Below are positions 24,241 through 31,760 of a DNA stretch of 64,000 nt, in pieces. The notes beneath the pieces are model-generated. The model was not told the DNA's origin, ran no database searches, and saw nothing but the letters and a program-made list of their open reading frames with translations. The stretch spans positions 766,528 through 830,527 of the forward strand of contig NZ_AUHO01000007.1 of NCBI RefSeq assembly GCF_000423225.1, written 5' to 3'. Every line of letters starts with the position of its first letter. The stretch's first letter is position 1. Made by a program: the position numbers and the translations under genes. Source of the stretch: Kaistia adipata DSM 17808 (lineage in GTDB: Bacteria; Pseudomonadota; Alphaproteobacteria; Rhizobiales; Kaistiaceae).

Positions 24241-25272
24241 CTAGCTGGCAAAATGACGGGGGCTGTTCACGGGCAGGTCCGTCACAGCGAGCAGCCCCGG
24301 CTGCGCCGCGGACAGGTACTCGATCGCGTTCACGGCAGCCGCGGCGGTGCCGTCGCCGCCCTTGATCTCGGGAGTGATCGTCATGCGGATGACCTGGTCC
24401 CCGGTGATGACGATCTCGTCCGAGGTCTGCAGTCCCTCCGTCTCCGGGCAGATCTGCTGGGGATGCTCAAGCCGCAGCACCTCGCGGCCATCGGAAAAGG
24501 CGGTGATGCAATGCACGCAGCCGGCGACCTGGCCGGGCTCGACGGTGACATGGGGGGTCTCGCGCCGCGCGGTGGCCAGGATCGGCGCCCGCGTCTCCTC
24601 GAGCCGATCGATCGTCCAGTTCAGATGGCGGGCGATGAGGGCGACGGATTGGAGGAAGCCGACATGACCGACCACCGAGCCGTCGGCGACGGCGGCTTCG
24701 AATGCTTCGGGGCTGAGGCCGACGCCCTGGCTGGTCAGCACCGTCGGACCGAAGGCGGAGAGGCTGTTTCGGCGCACGGCGCGAATGTGGCTGACATGGC
24801 CGCACGGCACCGTCAGCGCCAGGACGAGCATATCCATGGCGAAGCCGGGGTTCACGCCGGTGCCCATGATCCGCACGCCGTGCCGGCGCGCCGCCTCGTC
24901 GAGCCGCAGCGCGGCCGCCGGATCGGCCGCCGACGGGCAGGACATCTCCTCGGCGATCGAGATGACGTCATGGCCGTGCGCGGCGCATTGCTGGATGGCC
25001 GGCTCCACACTGGCGAGGAAGGATGCCGTCGCCTGCAGCACGACCCCATGGCGGATGCTCGCCAGCACGGCCTCGGCGTCATTGCTGACGCGGACGTCGC
25101 AGGCCGGTGCGTCGGGGCCGAGCAGCTCGGACAGCGTCTTGCCGACCGACTGCGGATTGAAGTCGATCGCGCCGGCGATGACGTAGCCGCGCTTGAGTAC
25201 GAGCGTGGCGATCTTCCGCCCCATGGCGCCCAGACCGAAGATGATGATCTGGCGGCGTTCTTCTTGTTTCAT
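24241..25272 (-). CDS. ord: 2,4-diaminopentanoate dehydrogenase
   Basis: A 343-residue NAD(P)-dependent enzyme of the dihydrodipicolinate-reductase-like superfamily. The Rossmann motif IIIFGLGAMGRKIATLVLKRG is at residues 9-29. Family blocks include VISIAEEMSCP, GVRIMGTGVNPGFAMDMLVLALT, FGPTVLTSQGVGLSPEAFE and VGHVGFLQSVALIA. Ord deaminates (2R,4S)-2,4-diaminopentanoate to 2-amino-4-oxopentanoate, the substrate of OrtAB encoded just downstream. In clostridia it lies with oraS/oraE (D-ornithine aminomutase) and orr; those genes are not in this window. Confidence 0.88.
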   Translation of the reverse strand: MKQEERRQIIIFGLGAMGRKIATLVLKRGYVIAGAIDFNPQSVGKTLSELLGPDAPACDVRVSNDAEAVLASIRHGVVLQATASFLASVEPAIQQCAAHGHDVISIAEEMSCPSAADPAAALRLDEAARRHGVRIMGTGVNPGFAMDMLVLALTVPCGHVSHIRAVRRNSLSAFGPTVLTSQGVGLSPEAFEAAVADGSVVGHVGFLQSVALIARHLNWTIDRLEETRAPILATARRETPHVTVEPGQVAGCVHCITAFSDGREVLRLEHPQQICPETEGLQTSDEIVITGDQVIRMTITPEIKGGDGTAAAAVNAIEYLSAAQPGLLAVTDLPVNSPRHFAS

Positions 25273-25406
25273 GTCTTCCTCGACAGGTTTGTCGCTTGTC
25301 CCGTGTCGCTGGCCCGGTGGAGAACGCGACAGCCGCGTGCGCGCAGCCGCCCGCCTCGGCAGAGTGCCGAACGACCGAAAGTCTTGTTGTTCGAATGCTT
25401 TGGTAG

Positions 25407-26195
25407 TCAGTGTCTCTTGGCGATGAAGCGCGCGAATTCCTCGCTCTTCGGCGCCGAGAACATCGCGTCGGGCGCGCCTTGCTCGGCGATCCGCCCTTCG
25501 TGCAGAAACACGACTTCGCTCGATACCGCGCGGGCGAAATCCATCTCGTGCGTGACGACGATCATGGTCCGGCCTTCCTCGGCCAGGTCGCGCATGACCT
25601 TGAGCACCTCACCGACGAGCTCGGGATCGAGCGCCGAGGTCGGCTCGTCGAACAGGATGGCGTCCGGCTCCATCGCCAGGGCGCGGGCGATCGCCACGCG
25701 CTGCTGCTGTCCGCCCGAAAGCTGCGAGGGATACATGTCCATGCGCTGACTGAGGCCGACGCGGGCGAGCAGCGCCTCGGCCCGCTCGCGCGCCTCCGCG
25801 ACCTTCTGCTTCTTCACATGGACCGGCCCTTCCATGACGTTTTCGAGGACGGTGCGGTGGCTCCAGAGGTTGAACTGCTGGAAGACCATGCCGAGCCGGG
25901 CCCGGATGCGCTGCACGTGTCGGGCGTCGGGGCCGCGATCGCCACCGAGCTTCACCTCTTCGCCATGCACGACGAGGCGGCCGGAGGTTGGCGTTTCCAG
26001 CAGGTTGAGGCAGCGCAGGAAGGTGCTCTTGCCCGAGCCCGAGGCGCCCAGGATCGAAATCACGTCATGCGTGCGGGCCTGGAGCGAGATCCCCTTCAGC
26101 ACTTCGACGGCGCCGAAGGACTTGGTGATGTCTTCCGCCTTCAGGACGAGTTCGGGCTGGCGGTCGGCAGGCTTGGCCGCGGGCGACGAAATCAT
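25407..26195 (-). CDS. Basic/polar amino-acid ABC transporter ATP-binding protein (HisP/OccP type)
   Basis: A 262-residue ATPase. Walker A is GASGSGKST, the signature LSGGQQQRVAIARAL, Walker B AILFDEPTSALDPE. The insert VHGEEVKLGG..RGPDARHVQRIRARLGMVFQ is typical of the histidine/lysine-arginine-ornithine and octopine transport ATPases. ATG 26195 is fixed by its ATGA overlap with the stop of the permease gene. It is the last gene of the second importer and points toward ord, 134 bases away. Confidence 0.94.
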   Translation of the reverse strand: MISSPAAKPADRQPELVLKAEDITKSFGAVEVLKGISLQARTHDVISILGASGSGKSTFLRCLNLLETPTSGRLVVHGEEVKLGGDRGPDARHVQRIRARLGMVFQQFNLWSHRTVLENVMEGPVHVKKQKVAEARERAEALLARVGLSQRMDMYPSQLSGGQQQRVAIARALAMEPDAILFDEPTSALDPELVGEVLKVMRDLAEEGRTMIVVTHEMDFARAVSSEVVFLHEGRIAEQGAPDAMFSAPKSEEFARFIAKRH

Positions 26196-26905
26196 GGCGA
26201 GGCTCCGGGAAGGGGGGAACTGGGGTGCATGTGGCGCGCCAGGCGCAATTCGATCAGGCGCCACAGCAGGACGATGCAGGCGGTGATCATCAGGTAGATC
26301 GCTGCCGCCCAGATGTAGATGGCGAAGTCGAAGCTATGCAGGAAGATCTGCCGCGATCGGCCCATCAGGTCGAAGACGGTGACGACCGAGGCTAGCGCCG
26401 AGCCCTTGACGAGAATGATCATCTCGTTGCCGAGACCCGGCCAGGCGAAGCGCACGGCGTGCGGGAAGATCACCCGGCGCAGGATCTGGCGATAGGTCAT
26501 GCCGACGGCCTGCGCGGCCTCGACCTCGCCGCGCGGGACAGCCTGGATGCCGCCCCGCAGGATCTCCGCCTGGTAGGCGGTCGTATACATCACCAGCACG
26601 AGCACGCAGCAGTTGAACGGCTCGCGGATGAAGCCCCAGAGGCCCCATTCCTGGAAGAACGGCCGGAACTGGCCGGATCCGTAGAAGACGAGGAACAGCT
26701 GCGCCAGAAGTGGCGTGCCGCGCACGAAGGACACGTAGAGCCGCAGCAGGCCGCCGGCCACCGGGCCGGCATGGACCCGCCCGAGCGCCAGCAGCGGCGT
26801 GATCACGACCGAGATCAGGGCCGCCGTCACCGTCAGTTTCAGCGTCATCGCCGTGCCGTCGAGCAAGCGCGGCCAGTTCGCCAGGAGAGTGCCGATGAGA
26901 TCCAT
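26192..26905 (-). CDS. Basic amino-acid ABC transporter permease (HisM/OccM type)
   Basis: A 237-residue permease with about five helices and the loop EILRGGIQAVPRGEVEAAQAVGM that contacts the ATPase. It pairs with the HisQ-type permease at 26909, three bases away. The set binding protein, HisQ, HisM, HisP matches lysine/arginine/ornithine, nopaline and octopine importers. Confidence 0.92.
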   Translation of the reverse strand: MDLIGTLLANWPRLLDGTAMTLKLTVTAALISVVITPLLALGRVHAGPVAGGLLRLYVSFVRGTPLLAQLFLVFYGSGQFRPFFQEWGLWGFIREPFNCCVLVLVMYTTAYQAEILRGGIQAVPRGEVEAAQAVGMTYRQILRRVIFPHAVRFAWPGLGNEMIILVKGSALASVVTVFDLMGRSRQIFLHSFDFAIYIWAAAIYLMITACIVLLWRLIELRLARHMHPSSPLPGASP

Positions 26906-26908
26906 GGG

Positions 26909-27616
26909 TCAGGCCCTCGCCACGCCGCGGTTCGCGCGTCGCTCCATGCGCGCCAGGGCCGTCTCTGAGAACAGGCAGAGGACCCAGTAGATGGCGCAGG
27001 CGACGAGATAGAAGGTGAAGGGCTGCTTGGTGACGCCGACGGCGACCTTCGTCATCCGCATCAGGTCGTTGACGGCGATGATCGAGACCAGCGACGTGTC
27101 CTTGAGCAGTCCGAGCCACAGATTGCCGAGCCCCGGCAGGGCGAAGCGCCAGAGCTGGGGGAGCTTGATGCGCCAGAAGATCTGCGCCGGGCTCATGCCG
27201 ATGGCCTGGCCCGCCTCGATCTGCCCGCGTGGAATGGCGATGAAGCCGCCGCGAATGACCTCGGCGGCGAAGGCGCCGAAGACCAGCGCCAGCGCCGTGG
27301 TGCCCGCGACGAAGGGGCTGATGTCGAACCCGGCGCCGCCCGGCGCGAAATGCTGCGAGAACGACTTCAGCGCCAGGCCGACGCCGTTATAGACCATGAA
27401 CAGCGTCAGGATCTCCGGCAGGCCGCGCATCAGTGTCGTGTATCCGACACCGACGGCACGGAGCATGAAGCTCCGCGCCATCAGGAGCTGCGCAACCCCG
27501 AAGCCGATCAGCAGCCCCACGGGCAGGGTCGCCGCGGCCAGACGGACCGTCACGCCCAGCCCGCTGAGCAATTCGTCGCCCCAGCCGGTGTTCCCGAAAG
27601 AGAACTGATCAAACAT
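26909..27616 (-). CDS. Basic amino-acid ABC transporter permease (HisQ/OccQ type)
   Basis: A 235-residue permease with the loop EVIRGGFIAIPRGQIEAGQAIGM. It forms a heterodimer with the HisM-type partner. The gene follows the binding-protein gene by 31 bases. Confidence 0.92.
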   Translation of the reverse strand: MFDQFSFGNTGWGDELLSGLGVTVRLAAATLPVGLLIGFGVAQLLMARSFMLRAVGVGYTTLMRGLPEILTLFMVYNGVGLALKSFSQHFAPGGAGFDISPFVAGTTALALVFGAFAAEVIRGGFIAIPRGQIEAGQAIGMSPAQIFWRIKLPQLWRFALPGLGNLWLGLLKDTSLVSIIAVNDLMRMTKVAVGVTKQPFTFYLVACAIYWVLCLFSETALARMERRANRGVARA

Positions 27617-27647
27617 GCAAACCGATCCCCCGGCCGGAGCGCATCGA

Positions 27648-28421
27648 CTACTGAAGCGTGTAGATGTCGATGGTGAAGTACTTGTCGTTCAGCTTCTTGA
27701 AGGTTCCGTCGGCGCGGATCTCGGCGATCGCCTTGTTCACGCGCTCGCGCAGGGCGGTGTCTTCCTGGCGCAGCGCGATGCCGGCGCCTTCGCCGACAAA
27801 GGCCGGGTCGACGATCGGCGGCCCGGCGACCTCGCAGCAGGCGCCTTCCTCGGTCTTGACGAAGTCGATCGAGGGCAGGAGATCGCCCAGCATCACGTCG
27901 ATGCGGCCGTTCGACATGTCGAGATTGAGCTCGACCTGCGAGGGGTAGAGGCGGATATCGGCGTCCGGATACTTGGCCTGAACGTATTCCGCCTGCGTCG
28001 ATCCGGTCTGGGCGCCGATGACCTTGCCCTTCATCGTCTCGTTGCTGAATTCCGTCATGCCGGAATCCTTGGCGACGATGTGGGTCATGGCGGTCTTGTA
28101 GTAGGGATCGCTGAAGGCGACCTGCTTCTTGCGCGGCTCGGTGATGTTCATCGAGGCGACGATCAGATCGTACTTCTTGGTCAGGAGACCGGGAATGATG
28201 CCGTCCCAATCCTGCGCGACGAACTCGCAGTCGGCGCCGATGCGCTTGCAGAGTTCCATGCCGAAATCGATGTCGAAGCCCTCGATCTTGCCGTCGGTGC
28301 CGACATAGTTGAATGGCGGGTAGGCCGCTTCCGTGGCGAGCTTCAGCGATTCAGCCGAGGCCGTGGAAAGGGACGCGCACAGAGCCGCGCCGCGAAGCAG
28401 CGTCTTCAGATAGGTCTTCAT
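27648..28421 (-). CDS. Lysine/arginine/ornithine-type periplasmic binding protein
   Basis: A 257-residue family 3 binding protein with signal peptide (LLRGAALCASLSTASAES). The opening LKLATEAAYPPFNYVGTDGK, GFDIDFGMELCKRIGADCEF, and DWDGIIPGLLTKKYDLIVASM resemble LAO/HisJ closely, including the paired cysteines CKRIGADC found in those proteins. This suggests a cationic amino-acid ligand such as ornithine or a diamino acid, which fits the Ord/OrtAB genes downstream (inference). Confidence 0.9.
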   Translation of the reverse strand: MKTYLKTLLRGAALCASLSTASAESLKLATEAAYPPFNYVGTDGKIEGFDIDFGMELCKRIGADCEFVAQDWDGIIPGLLTKKYDLIVASMNITEPRKKQVAFSDPYYKTAMTHIVAKDSGMTEFSNETMKGKVIGAQTGSTQAEYVQAKYPDADIRLYPSQVELNLDMSNGRIDVMLGDLLPSIDFVKTEEGACCEVAGPPIVDPAFVGEGAGIALRQEDTALRERVNKAIAEIRADGTFKKLNDKYFTIDIYTLQ

Positions 28422-28451
28422 GATATCTCCGGTTGGTGTTTGTTCTTGTTG

Positions 28452-29345
28452 TTATGTTGCGATGTGGACGAGCGGGTTGCCGACATGGCCAGTGAACGCG
28501 CCGTAGAGCCGCGCGGTCTTGAGCAGCCGTTCCTCGGCCTCTTCGCCAAGGGCGAGGAAGATGTCGTTCAAAAGCAGGTTCGAGAGGATCGCCAGATGGG
28601 CGGTCGAATCCCAGAACTGCTTGAACTGGGTCGACACGGAAAACATCTCGTCGCTGTTGTCGGCGCCCCAGTTGCAGAACTGGTCGGTCATCAGCGTGAC
28701 GGCAACGCCATGGGCGCGGGCCTCTGACGCCAGCACCTTGGCCTGGCGGGAATACCGCCGGCCCTCGAACATCACGAGGCAGGCTTCGCCTTCATGGGCG
28801 AGCAACTCGGCGAAATTGCCGGCGGCCAGATCCAGCAGCTGCACGCCGTCGCGCAGATATTGCAGCTGGTTGGCGAAATACATCGCGAGGCCCCGATCGG
28901 TCTGGAAGCCGACGACGAAGACGCGCGGACACTTCGCCAGCCGCTCCACCACGCGCGGCCAGTTCGGGCTGTGGGCATATTCGTAGACGTGCACCAGCCC
29001 AGCCATCTCCATCTCGAGCGCCTGGGCGATGCGCTCCTCACGCTGGCTCGAGGCGTTGCGCAGCTGGTCGAGTTGATCCTTGATCAGCCAGGGCTGGTCG
29101 CCGATGTCGTCTTTCAGGTGTTCCTTGAGATCCTTGAAATTGGCGTAGCCGATCGCCCGGCAGAAACGTCCGACGCTGGCTTCGCTGACCTGGATGCGCT
29201 CCGCCAGGCTCGCGGCGGTTTCGAAGGGGAGATCCTTCAGGCTGTTCAGCATGAACGTCGCGATCGCCCGCGCGGAGCGCGTTCCGGTGTTCGCCGCGTG
29301 CGTCAGGCGCGTCCTGATGGAGTGCGTGGTCTGCATGTCGGTCAC
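28452..29345 (-). CDS. MurR/RpiR-family transcriptional regulator
   Basis: A 297-residue regulator with an N-terminal RpiR helix-turn-helix (about residues 25-85, FETAASLAERIQVSEASVGRF) and a C-terminal SIS domain (about 125-270, VFVVGFQTDRGLAMYFANQL). SIS domains bind phosphosugars, but relatives near amino-acid transporters are common. GTG 29345 is chosen because GAGGA lies five bases upstream. It heads the minus-strand run that contains the LAO-like transporter and ord-ortAB, and likely controls it. A possible operator is at 29379-29394. Confidence 0.87.
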   Translation of the reverse strand: MTDMQTTHSIRTRLTHAANTGTRSARAIATFMLNSLKDLPFETAASLAERIQVSEASVGRFCRAIGYANFKDLKEHLKDDIGDQPWLIKDQLDQLRNASSQREERIAQALEMEMAGLVHVYEYAHSPNWPRVVERLAKCPRVFVVGFQTDRGLAMYFANQLQYLRDGVQLLDLAAGNFAELLAHEGEACLVMFEGRRYSRQAKVLASEARAHGVAVTLMTDQFCNWGADNSDEMFSVSTQFKQFWDSTAHLAILSNLLLNDIFLALGEEAEERLLKTARLYGAFTGHVGNPLVHIAT

Positions 29346-29660
29346 GTCGGTCCTCGTTCGATCTTGAAAGATTATCGTCAGAATTTTGATTCTGCAAGTT
29401 TTACGTCATTATGGCGATGTTGCGGTTTGCGCCATGGATTTCCGGCGAATAGCACGTCGCGCCGCACGGGGCGGCGTGCAGTGACGTCAGGCCGGTTCGT
29501 CGGGGGAGGGAGGATGACTGGCTTCGAGGAGCGGCGGGGATTTCCCCGGCCGGCTCAGCGGGCAAGGCTCGCGCTGGTTGCCGCGCGCGGCCCGGCCGTG
29601 GATAGTTCGGCCTTCTCCATCACCCACCCCGAACGATTCTCGAACGAGAGAGGACATTTC
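29346..29660. other. Divergent intergenic region, rpiR-type gene and ridA-type gene
   Basis: About 315 bases with no supported gene. It holds an A+T-rich stretch around 29365-29420 with the CAGAAT dyad and probably the promoters of both flanking genes. Confidence 0.5.
29379..29394. promoter_or_regulatory. Candidate RpiR operator
   Basis: CAGAATTTTGATTCTG is a perfect inverted repeat with six-base arms and a four-base spacer. It lies 34-49 bases upstream of the RpiR-type start codon in the A+T-rich promoter area. No second copy was noticed in the window. Confidence 0.4.
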
Positions 29661-30020
29661 ATGATCACTCGCCTGCACCAGAACCAGCGCATGAGCGGCG
29701 TCGTCACCTGGCCCGCCAGCGGCTCGATGGTCGTCGTCTCCGGCCAGGTCGCCGATGACAAGACGCTCGACGTCGCCGGCCAGACCGCCGACGTCCTGGC
29801 GAAGATCGACCGCCTGCTGGCTGACGCCGGCGTCTCCAAGGCCGATGCCCTCTACGCCTATATCTGGCTGCCGGACATTGGGGATTTCGACGCCATGAAC
29901 GCCGTCTGGGACAAGTGGCTCGCCCCCGGCTCGGCGCCGGCCCGCGCCACCGTCGAGGCCAAGCTCGCCGATCCGGCGCTCAAGGTCGAGATCCAGGTCT
30001 TCGCCCACAAGGCGTCGTAA
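29661..30020 (+). CDS. RidA-family protein
   Basis: A 119-residue Rid-family protein: MSGVVTWPASGSMVVVSGQVA near the start, YAYIWLPDIGDFDAMNAVWDKW in the middle, APARATVEAKLADPALKVEIQVFAH at the end. The arginine in APARATVEA matches the substrate-carboxylate-binding arginine of active Rid enzymes. It is divergent from the RpiR gene and is the second Rid gene flanking the catabolic region, so it probably removes reactive imines formed there. Confidence 0.88.
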   Translation: MITRLHQNQRMSGVVTWPASGSMVVVSGQVADDKTLDVAGQTADVLAKIDRLLADAGVSKADALYAYIWLPDIGDFDAMNAVWDKWLAPGSAPARATVEAKLADPALKVEIQVFAHKAS

Positions 30021-30069
30021 GGATTGACCGGCCGGACGATCGCGTCCCGCCGGCACCGTCTTGAGATGG

Positions 30070-30093
30070 GAGGACGGCCCGAGGGCCGTCCTC
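30070..30093. terminator. Hairpin terminator after ridA-type gene
   Basis: An 11-base perfect stem GAGGACGGCCC, loop GA, then GGGCCGTCCTC followed by TTTCT. It lies between the convergent genes ending at 30020 and 30102. Confidence 0.8.
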
Positions 30094-30101
30094 TTTCTGT
30101 T

Positions 30102-30554
30102 TCAGGCTCTCAGCCGCATGCGGGCGTTCTCGAAGGGCAGGCCTTCGTCGTCGTGCTCGCGGCGCGACAGTTCCGTGAAGCCCAGCCGGCTGTAGAACGA
30201 CATCGCCTGAAGGTTGCGCGTGTAGACTTCCAGCTCCAGCTCGCCCTTGAGCGCCAGGGCGTGCGCGACCAGCCGTCTGCCGGTGCCGAGGCCCTGGTGC
30301 CGTGGCGAAACGAACAGGCCGCCGACGAAATGGTCGAGCAGGCTGATGAACCCGACCGCCTGTCCCTGGTGGCTGGCCACCCAGGTCTCGGCGCTGGGAA
30401 GATAGAGCGTTTCGATCAGATGGCGCTGCGCTTCCAGGCGCTGCGCGCCGAGAAAGTCGTGTGCCGAGGTGGAGGCGTCGAACCAGATGGCCGACAGCGC
30501 CTCGAGGTCCGTGGCCCCGTCATAGGCACGGATCGTCAGATCTGCGGAGTGCAT
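30102..30554 (-). CDS. GNAT-family N-acetyltransferase
   Basis: A 150-residue acetyl-CoA-dependent acetyltransferase. The acetyl-CoA loop is visible as FVSPRHQGLGTGRRLVAHAL (about residues 80-99), with NLQAMSFYSRLGFTELSR near the C-terminus as in RimI-like proteins. The substrate is not predictable. It stands alone. Confidence 0.85.
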   Translation of the reverse strand: MHSADLTIRAYDGATDLEALSAIWFDASTSAHDFLGAQRLEAQRHLIETLYLPSAETWVASHQGQAVGFISLLDHFVGGLFVSPRHQGLGTGRRLVAHALALKGELELEVYTRNLQAMSFYSRLGFTELSRREHDDEGLPFENARMRLRA

Positions 30555-30741
30555 GATTTATCCAAAGAAGTGAATGCGAACAAAGACAGCGTCCATTCGG
30601 ACGCCTCGGATCCCGCGTCGGGCGGTTCAGATGAGGTCTCTGCGCATTCGTCTCCTTCTTCTGGATCCGTCTCTAGAGCAGGCCGGCGGCGGGGGCAAGC
30701 ACGGCTCCGTGAAATTGACGCGCCCGGATGGCGATGGTCCC

Positions 30742-31416
30742 TCAGAGGTCGACTTCGTCCTCGAGGCCGAGCGCCGCGATCTCGGCGACGGCGCGCATCA
30801 GGATCGCGGCGGTGTGGTGCTGGGCGACCGACGAGGCGCGGATCTTCGTCGCGATCGCCGCCTTGAGGGCGCGCCGGGCGTCGTTCAGTTCGGGTACGAC
30901 GCCGGGAATGTCGCGGTCGGGGCGGTCGTCGCGCTGGCCCGTCTCGCCGCGGCCGAGCCAGGCGCGGGTGCGGGCGATGCGCCGGCCGATGGTGTCGAGA
31001 TGCTCCAGGATCGCGTCCGCCGCCGCCCGCTGGTCGGCGAGATGCCGCCGGCCGGCCGCCGAGATCACGTAGACCCGCTTCTGCCCCTCGGGCGAGACGC
31101 GGGCGTGGCCGGCTTCGTCGATGGCGGCCAGCGTCGGGTAGACGACGCCGGGGCTCGGGCTGTAGCTGCCCGAGGTCAGCTCCTCGATCGCCTTGATGAC
31201 CTGGTAGCCGTGGCAGGGGGCCTTTTCGAGCAGTGCGAGCACGACGAGGCGCAGGTCGCCATCCGCCACCATGCGGCCGATGCGCAGGCCGCCCGCCCGG
31301 CCGCGATAGGCGCCGCCGGCCGCGCCGCCCGGATCGGTCTCGAAGGCGACCGGGCGCCTTCCGCCGTGTTCGAGGCCGGCATCGTCGCGTCGGTCGTCCG
31401 TCGCTCTCGGGTCCAT
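30742..31416 (-). CDS. PadR-family transcriptional regulator
   Basis: A 224-residue protein with a PadR winged-helix domain (about residues 49-125: DLRLVVLALLEKAPCHGYQVI, LTSGSYSPSPGVVYPTLAAI, KRVYVISAAGRRHL) and a C-terminal helical dimerisation part. The first 45 residues are Gly/Arg-rich and not conserved, so the true start may be further downstream. A nested palindrome at 31471-31489 upstream is a likely autoregulatory site. It is divergent from the acyl synthetase gene at 31761. Confidence 0.85.
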   Translation of the reverse strand: MDPRATDDRRDDAGLEHGGRRPVAFETDPGGAAGGAYRGRAGGLRIGRMVADGDLRLVVLALLEKAPCHGYQVIKAIEELTSGSYSPSPGVVYPTLAAIDEAGHARVSPEGQKRVYVISAAGRRHLADQRAAADAILEHLDTIGRRIARTRAWLGRGETGQRDDRPDRDIPGVVPELNDARRALKAAIATKIRASSVAQHHTAAILMRAVAEIAALGLEDEVDL

Positions 31417-31760
31417 GGTATCGATTTCTGCCGGGTGTCGTGCCCGGCGCTTCGCGGAGGCTGTGTCGTTACGATATATCGTACGATATGTTTCTTCGCA
31501 AATTCCGCCGCGGTTCGGGCCGGGGGGGGGGGCGTGGCGGGTCGTGGCGGGACGTCGCGGCGCGGATGGGGCGGTCCGGCAACGCGAAAGGCATCCTCGC
31601 GGGCCGCCGCGCGGCCGAACCCGTCGGACCTCGCCATGCTCGGCGGTCCCGCTTTTCCCAAGCTTTCCGCGCATCGGCGCGTCGGCGCTCGCATGTGTGG
31701 CGGCCGTCATTGTAAGATGGCGCGCCGTTCCCATGATGTGCGGCGGGTCCGACACCTGAG
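31417..31760. other. Divergent promoter region, padR-type and acyl synthetase genes
   Basis: About 340 bases with no supported gene. It includes the nested palindromes at 31471-31489 and an uninterrupted run of 11 G at 31522-31532. Confidence 0.5.
31471..31489. promoter_or_regulatory. Nested palindromes, candidate PadR operator
   Basis: Two overlapping perfect palindromes, ACGATATATCGT (31471-31482) and ATATCGTACGATAT (31476-31489), lie 55-73 bases upstream of the padR-type start. A+T-rich ATAT-centred dyads are common PadR targets. Confidence 0.55.
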
